From Paenibacillus radicis (ex Xue et al. 2023) (GTDB lineage: Bacteria > Bacillota > Bacilli > Paenibacillales > NBRC-103111), in NCBI RefSeq assembly GCF_024722015.1, contig NZ_JANQBD010000012.1:180290-244289 (forward strand): a DNA stretch of 64,000 nt, read 5' to 3'. The position numbers were made by a program, and so were the translations under genes. Shown in pieces: positions 17,525 through 26,121 of this stretch. Position 1 is the stretch's first letter. Every line of letters starts with the position of its first letter. The notes beneath the pieces were generated by a model. That model was given only the letters and a program-made list of their open reading frames with translations. It had not been told where the DNA came from and did not search any database.

Positions 17525-18316
17525 TTACACTTCTCTTAAATCATTCCGATCGACCAGCTCAATCTTCTCTCCGTCCGGACCTTTGAATACGGCAACGCGG
17601 CCCAAGCCGGTTCCCGCATTTTTAGGCGAACCCGGCTCGAAAACGACGCCCAGGCCAGACAGCTTCTCAACCATGGCGTCCACACTATCCACCCGCAGCG
17701 CGATATGGCCGATCGGATCGCCGGTTTGGGGTTCGGTTTTATGCAAAAATTCAAGAACATCATAGCCATGGTTCATATAAACCATCGTCAAATCTCTTGG
17801 AGGTTCCAAATAGTAGCGTTTCAGCGTGGCCATGCCCGTTTGTTCGGTATAGAACTTTTCGGCTCCCACCACATCGTTGCTCAGCAACGAAATATGGTCG
17901 AAGCTGAGAATATCGCTTGATACCTCTGGCTTGCGATAGGTTTCGTCGCGTTCGATCAACTCAATGCGCTCTCCATTCGGGCCACCTAAGAAAGCGAGTC
18001 GGCCATGCCCGGAGCCAGCCACTTTAGGAGCAACAAAGGGCGTATAGCCGGCCGTAATTATTTTCTCATAATCAGCATCCAGACTATTCGTCATAAAGGC
18101 CACGTGATCGAAGCCGTAATGCAAACGGGACGAAACATCACCCGGAGCCAGCAGCTCAATCATGCCCCCGGCCATTTGTACATAAATACATTTGGTGTTA
18201 GTGGAAGGAATCAAAGCTTCCCTCACAATTTGCGCTCCAAGAATACGAGTGTAAAAATCTACAGATTTCTCTGCATCCGTAACGAATGCTCCAACGTGGT
18301 TCAGTTCGTATATCAT
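17525..18316 (-). CDS. Two-domain VOC (glyoxalase/dioxygenase-fold) protein
   Basis: 263 residues made of two VOC domains (about 1-125 and 136-262). The first begins 'LNHVGAFVTDAEKSVDFYTR' and contains 'GFDHVAFMTN' and 'GERIELIE'; the second begins 'FDHISLLSNDVVGAEKFY' with 'GHIALRV' and 'GEKIELVD'. The His/His/Glu positions of the VOC metal site are kept in both, unlike the small VOC proteins nearby. It could be a metal-dependent lyase, isomerase or dioxygenase; the substrate is unknown. Last gene of the locus A transporter operon. Confidence 0.8.
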   Translation of the reverse strand: MIYELNHVGAFVTDAEKSVDFYTRILGAQIVREALIPSTNTKCIYVQMAGGMIELLAPGDVSSRLHYGFDHVAFMTNSLDADYEKIITAGYTPFVAPKVAGSGHGRLAFLGGPNGERIELIERDETYRKPEVSSDILSFDHISLLSNDVVGAEKFYTEQTGMATLKRYYLEPPRDLTMVYMNHGYDVLEFLHKTEPQTGDPIGHIALRVDSVDAMVEKLSGLGVVFEPGSPKNAGTGLGRVAVFKGPDGEKIELVDRNDLREV

Positions 18317-18374
18317 ACAATAAACCTCTCCCCAATATAGATTTTTACTGTACTTAACATCAGTCTAACTTCTT

Positions 18375-19256
18375 CTACTCCTTCAGCTGATAGCTCACAA
18401 ACGCCAGCTGCCTGCTGTCGGGCGACCAAGAATTCACGTTGATTGTGCCCTGTCCTCCGAACAGCTTAACCAGCGTACGAAATTCACCTCCAGCGCTTTG
18501 CATTAGCCGAATTTCGACGTTTTTGTTAGCAGGATGGTCGCCGGGAGCAACATCGCCCTTGCTATAAGAAATAAAGGCTACAGATTCACCATCCGGAGAC
18601 ACATGCGGGAACCAATTGTTGCTCTCATCAAAAGTCATCTGTATTGGCTCACTCCCATCGGCGTTCATCCGCCATACCTGCATTAAGCCTGTACGCACGG
18701 AATTGAACCAAATGTGCTTACCGTCCGGCGAGTATTCAGGACCGTCATCAAGACCCGGAGAATCCGTCAGCTGCGTTTCAACTCCCCCGGTTACCGCGAT
18801 CGTGTAGATGTCGTACTGCCCGTTCCGCTCAGCGCAATAAGCCAATGTGCTGCCATCAGGTGACCAGCCGTGCAAGTAGCTAGGTGCAATGGGCGTTATC
18901 AGCACGGGATTGCCACCCGTTAGCGGGAATACATAGATGCGGGACAAGCCATCCTCCAGCGTGTTGTGGCTAACCGCGATGTGCGAATTATCGGGAGACA
19001 GCACATGGTCGTTGTTGCATCGCGTGACGTAGCCCGATTCGATAACCGTGCTTTCTCGTGTGTCGATGTCGAAGGAATAAATGCGCCCCATGCTGTTATA
19101 AATGAGCCGTTTGCTGTCACGCGTCCAGTTCGGCGCTTCGATCAAGTAGTCGAACTGGGCCAATGCCGTACGTTCACCGGTCTGCACATCCACTGTTTCA
19201 AGTATGCTGATCACGTTGCGGGTTGCGATCTTACGAGGTTCCTTTAAAGTATTCAT
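18375..19256 (-). CDS. TolB-like beta-propeller (PD40/WD40-like) protein
   Basis: 293 residues with repeated PD40 blades: 'APNWTRDSKRLIYNSMG', 'LSPDNSHIAVSHNT', 'WSPDGSTLAYCAERNG', 'YSPDGKHIWFNSV', 'VSPDGESVAFISY', 'WSPDSRQLAFVSY'. There is no signal peptide, so it should be cytoplasmic, where such proteins may be oligosaccharide- or oligogalacturonate-lyase-like. The ATG at 19256 follows GGGAGAG; a longer frame upstream lacks a site. It sits between the SDR and two-domain VOC genes. Confidence 0.8.
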   Translation of the reverse strand: MNTLKEPRKIATRNVISILETVDVQTGERTALAQFDYLIEAPNWTRDSKRLIYNSMGRIYSFDIDTRESTVIESGYVTRCNNDHVLSPDNSHIAVSHNTLEDGLSRIYVFPLTGGNPVLITPIAPSYLHGWSPDGSTLAYCAERNGQYDIYTIAVTGGVETQLTDSPGLDDGPEYSPDGKHIWFNSVRTGLMQVWRMNADGSEPIQMTFDESNNWFPHVSPDGESVAFISYSKGDVAPGDHPANKNVEIRLMQSAGGEFRTLVKLFGGQGTINVNSWSPDSRQLAFVSYQLKE

Positions 19257-19310
19257 TGTATCTCTCCCGTTCTTTTTGTTTAAGAAACTTGTAGTTTCAA
19301 GCTGTCCCAC

Positions 19311-20012
19311 CTAGAGCGGCATAGGCTTCCCTAAAAAATTAATAAAGGCTATTTTACTGTAGATATTTACTTTTGCTTCCATAATATCATAAATGCCGTT
19401 CGCCGTATCATCGGGATTTCCCGGAGCCGATTCGCCGCCCATATCCGTTTTAATCCATCCCGGATGAACCGCATACACCCTGATTCCTTTATCCTTCAGA
19501 TGCTCCTTGAGCCTCTCCGAGAACATATTCAAGGCCGTCTTCGACATGCTGTAAGGATAGTTGGTGGGGAATGCGTTGACAATGGTTCCAGCTTCTGACG
19601 AAATGTTGATAATGAATCCAGCTTCCCCCATCCTCATAAGTGGCAAGCAATGCTTGACTACTCGCATAGGTCCGAACGTATTAACCTCAAACGACTGAAG
19701 AACATCGTCCATGTCGAGCTCTTCAATAAACTTCTCTTTCCCCAGCAACACCGCTGCATTATTTATGATTGCATTGAGCATCCCCACAACAGCTTTGATT
19801 TCACTGGCTGCATTTATAATGGATGATTCACTTGTCACTTCAAGTTCAACGAAATGAAGGGATTCCCCGTACTGCTCCTTCAACTGTTTCATTTCCACGG
19901 ACAACGCTGCTTTCGACCTTACTCCAGCAATTATCACGTGACCTCTTTGCAGCCCTAATTGGGTAAGGTGGCAGCCTAATCCCCGGTTCGCTCCCGTAAT
20001 TAATATGTTCAT
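19311..20012 (-). CDS. Short-chain dehydrogenase/reductase, VOC-linked type (locus A)
   Basis: 233 residues. NAD(P)-binding 'ITGANRGLGCHL', 'NNAAVLLG', active-site Ser in 'INISSEAGT' and YxxxK in 'YPYSMSKTAL'. The C-terminal 'VHPGWIKTDMGGESAPG' is shared almost word for word with the SDR at 40586-41284. Start ATG at 20012, eight bases after GGGG. Both SDRs follow a small K-type VOC gene, so they probably act on the same class of compound. Confidence 0.85.
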   Translation of the reverse strand: MNILITGANRGLGCHLTQLGLQRGHVIIAGVRSKAALSVEMKQLKEQYGESLHFVELEVTSESSIINAASEIKAVVGMLNAIINNAAVLLGKEKFIEELDMDDVLQSFEVNTFGPMRVVKHCLPLMRMGEAGFIINISSEAGTIVNAFPTNYPYSMSKTALNMFSERLKEHLKDKGIRVYAVHPGWIKTDMGGESAPGNPDDTANGIYDIMEAKVNIYSKIAFINFLGKPMPL

Positions 20013-20036
20013 ACACACATCCCCAATTTTCTCAAA

Positions 20037-20501
20037 CTAATTTTTATCTACTTCCTTAAACTCCAGCGTAACACCCAGCTTCTGGACTGTATCGAAATAA
20101 GCGTAACGCTCCTTACCTTTCTCCGTTTTCTGGATGATCGGCATTCCTTTCTGCTCCATCAATTGAATATGCTCTTCAAAGCCTTCGATATTCATGGCGA
20201 CATAATGAACGCCCTGACCATGCCCTTCTTTAAACTCGTTCCAAGGACTTGGTTCGTCAAGCGGCTCAATCAGTTCGATATAAATCGGCTTTAACGGCAC
20301 GATGGCGGTTTTGCAGCGAACCTTCCGCTTCTCTCCCCGGAATATCGTATATGCCCGCGGATCTGGTTGGGTATCCGGTTTAGGCACGCTCACTTTCGGC
20401 ACTTCTATGTTAAAAATTTCCGCATAATGTTGTACAGCTTCCTCAATATTTTCGACTACAATACCAATTTTAACGATTTGGTCTGTTGAAATTTTTTCCA
20501 T
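20037..20501 (-). CDS. Small single-domain VOC protein, K-type (locus A)
   Basis: 154 residues with one VOC domain. Where most VOC enzymes have the first metal-binding His, this has Lys ('QIVKIGIVVENIEEA'). 'IELIEPLDEPSPWNEF', 'GQGVHYVAMNIEGF' and 'GVTLEFKEV' hold the other three positions (E, H, E). It resembles methylmalonyl-CoA epimerase in topology but is not that enzyme by its ligands. GGAG precedes the ATG. It lies between the MalG permease and SDR genes. Confidence 0.78.
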   Translation of the reverse strand: MEKISTDQIVKIGIVVENIEEAVQHYAEIFNIEVPKVSVPKPDTQPDPRAYTIFRGEKRKVRCKTAIVPLKPIYIELIEPLDEPSPWNEFKEGHGQGVHYVAMNIEGFEEHIQLMEQKGMPIIQKTEKGKERYAYFDTVQKLGVTLEFKEVDKN

Positions 20502-20566
20502 GTTTACCGTCTCCTTTTATTGGTTTGATTTTTTAGGTGTGATTCATGCACAACTGCGCCATACGA

Positions 20567-21406
20567 TTAGCCTTTGACCGCGCCTTCGCTCAACCCCCGC
20601 ACCAGCAGCTTCTGCGCTAGTGAGAAAATAATGATCGCCGGAATACTCATTAAAATGGAGGCGGCCATCAACTGCCCCCAACGAACGCCCTGCTCGTCGA
20701 TAAAGAATGCCAACCCAACCGAAACCGGCCGAGTTTCCGCCGAGCTGAAAATGAGCGCGAATAAAAATTCATTCCATGCCAGGATGAAGGAATACATCGC
20801 TACAGCGGCGATCGCCGGGAACGTCATGGGAATCACGATCCGCCAAAGCAGTGCAAAAATCGAGCAGCCGTCGATGACCGCAGCTTCTTCCATTTCATAC
20901 GGAATTTTATCGATAAATCCTTTCAGCAGCCAAACAGAAATCGGCAGAACAACGATCAGGTAAACTAATATCAACCCTGTGTATGTGCCAAGCAAATTCA
21001 AATTCCGAAGCGTGACATAGAACGGGATAATAATAACGACGCGTGGAAAAATCTGAGTAAATAAAATCGACCAGAGCAAGGTGTTCCTCCCCGGGAACTT
21101 AAAGCGCGAAAACCCATATGCCGCCATAATACCGATAACCAATGAAAATACAGTTGATCCGATTGCGATGATGGAAGAATTGAGAAAATACCTCATCATC
21201 ATCTTATTTTTAAGTATGCTTGCATACTGCGAAAAGTCTATCGGGTCCGGTATCCACTGTGGTGGTTGGGCGTACACCATATTATCGGGCTTCAGCGAAG
21301 TACTAATTCCCCACAGGATGGGGATTAGGCAGAAGCTGCAAAGAATCAAAGCAGATATATATACCAAGCCATGCTGCAGAAATCGAACTCTCATTTTCTT
21401 GGTCAT
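20567..21406 (-). CDS. Carbohydrate ABC transporter permease, MalG/LacG type
   Basis: 279 residues with six helices. The EAA loop reads 'PYEMEEAAVIDGCSIFALL' and the C-terminus 'LSEGAVKG' is typical of CUT1 MalG-like permeases. The start overlaps the MalF-type gene stop (ATGA). Different in sequence from the LplC permeases elsewhere in the window. Confidence 0.87.
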   Translation of the reverse strand: MTKKMRVRFLQHGLVYISALILCSFCLIPILWGISTSLKPDNMVYAQPPQWIPDPIDFSQYASILKNKMMMRYFLNSSIIAIGSTVFSLVIGIMAAYGFSRFKFPGRNTLLWSILFTQIFPRVVIIIPFYVTLRNLNLLGTYTGLILVYLIVVLPISVWLLKGFIDKIPYEMEEAAVIDGCSIFALLWRIVIPMTFPAIAAVAMYSFILAWNEFLFALIFSSAETRPVSVGLAFFIDEQGVRWGQLMAASILMSIPAIIIFSLAQKLLVRGLSEGAVKG

Positions 21407-22305
21407 CCTGCATCACCCCGTTTATTCACCTTGTAATTCATCAGCCCATAGAACACAAAGAAAATAACGGCCAAAACCAACAGTGTGACGCTGATTGCGG
21501 AGGCTCCCCCAAAATCAAAATTGGTAAACCCGATACGATAAATAAACAACCCTAATATTTCCGAAGCCCCGCCAGGTCCGCCGCCCGTCAGCACATATAA
21601 CAGATCGAACGCGTTAAGGTTATGGATAATTTGCAGCAGTAAAACAATAACGATGATCGGCTTCAAGCTCGGAATCGTAATATAACGGAACAACTGAACC
21701 TTATTGGCTCCGTCAATTTCACCCGCCTCGAACATCTCTTTGGGAATGCCCTGCATACCGGCGAGCAGCATGAGCATAACAAACGGAAAACCCGCCCATG
21801 CACTGGCAAACATAACGGAGTACAAAGCCGTATTGGGATCGCCAAGCCAATTATGGCTGAGACCTTCCATTCCGTAGGATCTGAAGAACACATTCAACAG
21901 CCCAGTATCGCTTTGGAAAATCCATCGCCATAAATTAGAGGACACGATAGAAGGAACGGTCCAGGGAATCAGGCAGAGAATCCGAAGGAAAATACCGCCC
22001 TTCACATTTACATTGAAAATGATAGCCGCCCAAAAGCCTAAGAAAAACTTCAATATAATCGCACCAACGATCCAAAGGAGCGTATTTTTGAAGACAGTGG
22101 TTATTTCTTCTTTCGAAAAAACCTTCGTGAAATTGTCCAGCCCTGCAAACTTCAAATCAAAGGCAGGAAGCTTCACTTCAAATATACTGAATCGGAGGGT
22201 TTGATAAATGGGATAGATCATCATTAAGATCAGTAGCAGTACGCACGGCAGAATCAAAACATACACTGGGCCTCTTTTCAATACCATCTTTTGCAGGGTG
22301 TTCAT
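21403..22305 (-). CDS. Sugar ABC transporter permease, MalF/UgpA type
   Basis: 300 residues with six helices; EAA loop 'PKEMFEAGEIDGANKVQLFR', plus 'FDLLYVLTGGGPGGASEILG', the CUT1 MalF signature. The first ATG in frame (22305) is used; GGAGTGG is rather far upstream (about 10 bases), and the open frame extends nine codons further to a TTG, so the start is not certain. Forms the membrane channel with the next gene. Confidence 0.86.
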   Translation of the reverse strand: MNTLQKMVLKRGPVYVLILPCVLLLILMMIYPIYQTLRFSIFEVKLPAFDLKFAGLDNFTKVFSKEEITTVFKNTLLWIVGAIILKFFLGFWAAIIFNVNVKGGIFLRILCLIPWTVPSIVSSNLWRWIFQSDTGLLNVFFRSYGMEGLSHNWLGDPNTALYSVMFASAWAGFPFVMLMLLAGMQGIPKEMFEAGEIDGANKVQLFRYITIPSLKPIIVIVLLLQIIHNLNAFDLLYVLTGGGPGGASEILGLFIYRIGFTNFDFGGASAISVTLLVLAVIFFVFYGLMNYKVNKRGDAG

Positions 22306-22341
22306 AGCCCATATACCACTCCTTTCCTTCAAGCTCTGCTG

Positions 22342-23646
22342 CTATTTTTTCAAAAGAGCGTTCATTTGTTTGGCCATTTCATCGGCGGCCTGCTGAGGAG
22401 TCTTCGCACCGGTCAGCACCTTCTGGAGCTCGGTGACGATGACCGTCTGCATTTCGGTCCAGGCTGCAACAGCAGGCATCGCCTTCTGATATGGCGCAGC
22501 TGAGAGAAGGAACTGCATTTCCGGCTCGCTCCATGGAGGAACGTTAGTTGCCGATTTACGCGATGGGAACACCACGTTCAATTTCCCCATGTTTTCCGGC
22601 TTCATGTACCAAAGGACAAACTGTCTAGCCGCGTCTTTGTTTTTCGAGCTCTTCGGAAGTGTAAATGACCAGCCTCCGGTACGTCCGAATTTATTCGGCT
22701 GCAGCACCATTCCCCATTTAACTTGAGGGTTCTTCTTCAGCATATCGACCATACTGCTGGAGTTCGGCATCATTGCCACTTGATTGTTCAGGAACATCGG
22801 CATGACGTCTTTGGTCAGGGCAAAATTGACGCTTCCTTCAGGCACGACCTTATGCTTCGTATACAGCTCTGTCCAGAAGGTAATCGCTTTGACGCCTTCC
22901 GGTTTATTGATGATGGCTTCGGTGTTTTCTTTGTTCAGGAAATCGCCGCCATAGGACCAGAGAACAGGAGAAAAAGACGAGAATACGTTGGATGGATCAC
23001 TATTGGAAGCGGCGATGCCAACCCCGTACTTTTTGCCAGCAACGGTAATTTTCTTGGCCATTTCCAGCATATCTTCCTGAGTCCAGTTATCCGTCGGGTA
23101 AGAAACTCCTGCCTCATCAAACATCGTCTTATTGTAGAAAAATACGGAAGATTCCCCACGGTTCGGCAAACCATACATTTTCCCGTTGATCTTGCTTCCA
23201 TTCCAGGCCCCAGCATGGAAATCGTTGACATCGAGATCCTTGATATAATTATCCCATGTCTCCAGCATGTCTTTTCCAGCCATAGCGGGAAGCATCGTAA
23301 TATCCAAGTCAAGAACATCCGGAGAGTTGCCGCCCAGTTCGCTGGAAATAGCTTTATCGAGGTAACCGTTAATGGGCAAGGTTTCAATTTTTAGTGTAAC
23401 GTTAGGATAATCTTTTTTGTACGCGCTAACAATTTCCGGCACTTTTTCAGCCCACCAACTGCCCATCCATACGGTGAGTGTAACCGGACCTTGCGCCTCC
23501 GTTTTTGCAGGTTGATCCCCTTTCCCCGGCGCAGGTGTTGTTGTCGATGGTGCACTTTGATTACTGCTTGAGCAGCCGCTTATAACCAGCATCACCCCCG
23601 CCAGCAGCCCAACGCTAAGTCGTGAAAATGTCATTGTCTTTTTCAT
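22342..23646 (-). CDS. Sugar-binding lipoprotein, MalE/UgpB type
   Basis: 434 residues. The lipobox 'VISGCSSS' places the lipidated Cys at residue 25. Type-1 solute-binding fold: 'TVWMGSWWAEKVPEIVSAYK', 'SPDVLDLDITMLPAMAG', 'GLPNRGESSVFFYNKTMFD'. It feeds the MalF/MalG-type permeases that follow. Aromatic residues suggest a carbohydrate ligand. The gene starts 142 bases downstream of the small VOC gene stop, so it may have its own promoter or belong to the longer VOC-led transcript. Confidence 0.87.
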   Translation of the reverse strand: MKKTMTFSRLSVGLLAGVMLVISGCSSSNQSAPSTTTPAPGKGDQPAKTEAQGPVTLTVWMGSWWAEKVPEIVSAYKKDYPNVTLKIETLPINGYLDKAISSELGGNSPDVLDLDITMLPAMAGKDMLETWDNYIKDLDVNDFHAGAWNGSKINGKMYGLPNRGESSVFFYNKTMFDEAGVSYPTDNWTQEDMLEMAKKITVAGKKYGVGIAASNSDPSNVFSSFSPVLWSYGGDFLNKENTEAIINKPEGVKAITFWTELYTKHKVVPEGSVNFALTKDVMPMFLNNQVAMMPNSSSMVDMLKKNPQVKWGMVLQPNKFGRTGGWSFTLPKSSKNKDAARQFVLWYMKPENMGKLNVVFPSRKSATNVPPWSEPEMQFLLSAAPYQKAMPAVAAWTEMQTVIVTELQKVLTGAKTPQQAADEMAKQMNALLKK

Positions 23647-23788
23647 CCTTTCATCTCCCTTTTTAATTTTGGCTTATCTACCTAAAAAATGGGAAAGAAA
23701 TTAATGCACTATCGCTGTCGAATTGAAACATGCTGTGCCTATTCCTTTCCCATCGGTAAAACTTTCGACTTTTCAAACAACCGGAAGC

Positions 23789-24256
23789 TTATGGTTTGAT
23801 ATCATTGCCCAGCAGCTCAATAATCAGCTTCAGATCCTTGAATGTATCCATATAAGCATACCGTCCACCTGTATACTCACCTTTCTGAATCAAAGGCATT
23901 TGGCGGTCTTCCATTTCACCCACGATGCTTTTCAAACCATCCACCCGGAATGCGATATGGTGAAAGCCCTCACCCTTCTCATCCAGAACTTCGCGCCAGG
24001 TACTAGGATTATGGTCTGGTTCAATCAGTTCAATCGTAATATTGCCGAATTTGATAAAGGCAAGCTTGGCCCTTGCTTCCGCTGGCTCACCATTGTAAGT
24101 TGCTTGCGTTTTATCCAATGTATCCGTCAATTTCCACTGTGGTTTTTCGATGCCGAAAAAGTCCGCGTAGGCTTGGCTCGTTGTTTCAATATCATTTACA
24201 AGCACCGCGATTTGAGCGACGATATCCGTACCCATCAGGTTTTTATTATTTTCCAA
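23789..24256 (-). CDS. Small single-domain VOC protein, Q-type (locus A)
   Basis: 155 residues. Gln replaces the first metal-binding His ('DIVAQIAVLVNDIETTSQAY'); the remaining positions are E ('IELIEPDHNPSTWRE'), H ('GEGFHHIAFRV') and E ('LIIELL'). The 'QKGEYTGGRYAYMDTF' segment is nearly identical to that of the VOC protein at 41815-42273. The start is a TTG at 24256 with AGAGGG upstream; alignment with that paralogue (MEKNLLGT) supports it over the longer frame. Confidence 0.78.
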   Translation of the reverse strand: MENNKNLMGTDIVAQIAVLVNDIETTSQAYADFFGIEKPQWKLTDTLDKTQATYNGEPAEARAKLAFIKFGNITIELIEPDHNPSTWREVLDEKGEGFHHIAFRVDGLKSIVGEMEDRQMPLIQKGEYTGGRYAYMDTFKDLKLIIELLGNDIKP

Positions 24257-24318
24257 GACAATCCCTCTTTTCGTTATAGTAGGCAAATCCAGTAAATCCG
24301 GTATTCATTTTCCTAAGC

Positions 24319-24801
24319 TTATCGGGACCCGACTTCTTTGAACTCCAGCGTAAGGGCCAATTGGGCAATAGAATCGAAATAGGCATATCTTTCATGCCCT
24401 TTATCCTGCTTGAACGTAAGTGGCATCCCTAATTCCTCCATAAATTGCACATGCTGCTCGAATCCGTCGATATAAAATGAAATGAAATATACGCCTTGCC
24501 CATGCTTCTCTTTAAAGTCCGTAAATGGATTCGGCACGTCCGGCAGAGGCTCGATCAGCTCGAGATAAACAGGCTCCGTATATATTTTCGCTACCTTGCA
24601 GCGGGGTTTTCTGTCGCTTCCCTGGTACCAGGTATAAGCTTTGCCGGATGGATCAGGCGGAGCTTCGGGACCCGGCGTCGATACTTCCGGCATTTCCATT
24701 CCGAATATTTTGGCATAATAGGATGCCGCTTCTTCCACATTGTCCACTACGATACCAAGCTTCACAATCGTTTTACTGCCTACAGACTTTATAGCGTCCA
24801 A
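24319..24801 (-). CDS. Small single-domain VOC protein, K-type, second copy (locus A)
   Basis: 160 residues. Lys at the first metal position ('TIVKLGIVVDNVEEA'); the third His is Tyr ('GQGVYFISFYIDGF'); Glu remains at 'ALTLEFKEV'. So at least two of four VOC metal positions are changed, and it may not be an active metalloenzyme. The TTG at 24801 follows GGAGGG at seven bases. First gene of the locus A cluster. Confidence 0.77.
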   Translation of the reverse strand: MDAIKSVGSKTIVKLGIVVDNVEEAASYYAKIFGMEMPEVSTPGPEAPPDPSGKAYTWYQGSDRKPRCKVAKIYTEPVYLELIEPLPDVPNPFTDFKEKHGQGVYFISFYIDGFEQHVQFMEELGMPLTFKQDKGHERYAYFDSIAQLALTLEFKEVGSR

Positions 24802-24831
24802 AACAAATCCCTCCAAAGTATAGTAGATTCA

Positions 24832-24990
24832 TTAGATACCTTTACAACGAGATGTGGTTTTCTTTTGGCAACAGTTCGGATATAGTTCCACTCCCAGCTT
24901 GTATTCCTGCGCATTGGGCAGATGCTCAAGCAGCAGTAGAGTGTCTTGCGACAGCTTGTTCAACTCCGTCAAGAAGATTCCATAGTCCAC
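24832..24990 (-). pseudogene. Remnant of a sugar phosphate isomerase/epimerase (xylose-isomerase-like TIM barrel)
   Basis: Minus-strand reading from 24990 gives 'VDYGIFLTELNKLSQDTLLL' then 'LEHLPNAQEYKLG', the well-known C-terminus of sugar phosphate isomerase/epimerase TIM barrels, ending at a TAA at 24832. The normal tail after 'EEYKLA..YI' has been replaced, and a TAG lies just upstream in frame. Weak similarity may continue to about 25130 in other frames. It lies directly after the Gfo - kinase - ThuA operon, where such an isomerase is often found, so it is probably that operon's lost fourth gene. Confidence 0.65.
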
Positions 24991-25046
24991 CTAAAGTGAA
25001 TTTCATCCCTGTAATCTGCGATGTTTACCTGAATGCTGCCAATAGA

Positions 25047-25062
25047 TAGGAAGCGTTTACAT
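25047..25062. promoter_or_regulatory. Candidate CcpA cre site
   Basis: TAGGAAGCGTTTACAT matches the cre consensus at all but one defined position (A for T at position 2). It is about 245 bases upstream of the first VOC gene of locus A, within the decayed-gene region, so it may be an upstream repression site or a leftover. Confidence 0.35.
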
Positions 25063-25306
25063 TTCCACTCTCAGCTGCATTCAAGTAAAAGCTTAAAACC
25101 GCCCAGCACCTTGAGATTAGATCACCTCCTACATGCAAGAGTATCATCCTCATTTCTCAAACACATGTTGATTGTTCTCGATAATTACTGATTATATTTT
25201 CATTTAAAATCATATCCTATCATTTGATTTCCTATTTTAATATATATGACAAATAATTAAGCATCAACACTATATCATCAAAATATATTGTTCACACAAT
25301 AGTATA

Positions 25307-25321
25307 TGATAACAAATAATA
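25307..25321. promoter_or_regulatory. Candidate DeoR-type operator (ATAACAAA motif)
   Basis: TGATAACAAATAATA, inside a strongly AT-rich stretch with several ATAT palindromes. The same core (GATAACAAA) occurs at 28855-28870, and AATAACAAATGATA on the minus strand at about 36996-37009. Assignment to the DeoR pair is inferred from shared placement only. Confidence 0.3.
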
Positions 25322-25398
25322 ACTCTGATTCACTCCGGGTCCTTATTTATGCAATTCCATCCTTCGAATCCTATTTGTAAATAGCAGGCCATGCTCAC

Positions 25399-26097
25399 TT
25401 ACAGCCGGTTGGCCGTCCAAAGCACGGAACGGCGCAGCATTTCACGCACCTGGGGAACAGCGTAAGCTTTTCCGTCATGGCCAAGCAGCGTTTGATATAC
25501 GCGAGAATTGCGGTATTGCGTCACCCACGCTAGCGGTTCATCTTGATTGCTTATATTGGATTTCGCCGTGTAAAGCGGCGGCAGCTCCTCACCCTCCTGA
25601 TTGAAGTACAATTCATCCGTAATCGCAAACGGCGTGATGCCTTGCGTAATGGGATGGGAATCATTCGTTATGTTAACGAAAAATTCGCCATATTTGTCAT
25701 GCTTGCTGTTCCCATGATGATTCCATACTCTACGCACAATGCGGCGGTACTCCGGCCAGTCTGATTCTCCACCCTCAGGCAAGGAAAAGTGAAACGCACC
25801 ATTGGCAAAGTGCAGCACCACAATGCCGCGCCCTTCTTCCGCAAACTTGATAACATTGGCCTTGGCGCCATCGCTCAATTGGGACGGATCCTTCCAATTG
25901 CAATAATTCAGTGCAAGCACATCGTATGTAAACAATGCATCCTCAGCCAGCACTTCAATGTTAAGCGAGACGGTTACGGTGATGCGCTCATCCTCCTGCA
26001 GCGATTCCTGAATGAGCGGAGTCGTTTCCTCCCAATGATGCCATTTATGGTTTTCATTTCCTGAAATCAAAAGCACCTTCGTCACATGATTTGGCAT
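25399..26097 (-). CDS. ThuA-like domain protein
   Basis: 232 residues with the ThuA/class-I glutamine-amidotransferase-like fold: 'KVLLISGNENHKWHHWEETT', 'YDVLALNYCNW', 'GRGIVVLHFANGAF', 'HPITQGI', 'DELYF' and 'PLAWVTQYRNSRVYQTLLGH'. ThuA proteins occur with Gfo/Idh/MocA oxidoreductases in oxidation of disaccharides to 3-keto forms (trehalose utilisation in rhizobia). GAGGAG precedes the ATG. Third gene after Gfo and FGGY kinase genes; a second ThuA is at 39908-40555. Confidence 0.85.
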   Translation of the reverse strand: MPNHVTKVLLISGNENHKWHHWEETTPLIQESLQEDERITVTVSLNIEVLAEDALFTYDVLALNYCNWKDPSQLSDGAKANVIKFAEEGRGIVVLHFANGAFHFSLPEGGESDWPEYRRIVRRVWNHHGNSKHDKYGEFFVNITNDSHPITQGITPFAITDELYFNQEGEELPPLYTAKSNISNQDEPLAWVTQYRNSRVYQTLLGHDGKAYAVPQVREMLRRSVLWTANRL

Positions 26098-26121
26098 AGT
26101 AATAACTCCTCTTCCTATTCG

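Larger units (their letters stand above)
24802..25398. other. Intergenic with a decayed gene and regulatory motifs
   Basis: Apart from the isomerase remnant at 24832-24990 there is no intact gene. A strong AGGAGGTGATC (about 25117-25127) is not followed by a usable start codon. A near-consensus cre lies at 25047-25062, and the part at 25140-25330 is very AT-rich, containing TGATAACAAATAAT (25307-25320), similar to motifs near other operons of this island. Confidence 0.5.

Noticed and set aside
20037..24801. Calling the small VOC proteins methylmalonyl-CoA epimerase or glyoxalase I
   Set aside because: The topology fits, but the first metal ligand is Lys or Gln, and context is sugar transport.
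25117..25127. Strong AGGAGGTGATC as a sign of a real gene
   Set aside because: No start codon at a usable distance and the downstream frame stops after about 30 codons; it lies in decayed sequence.
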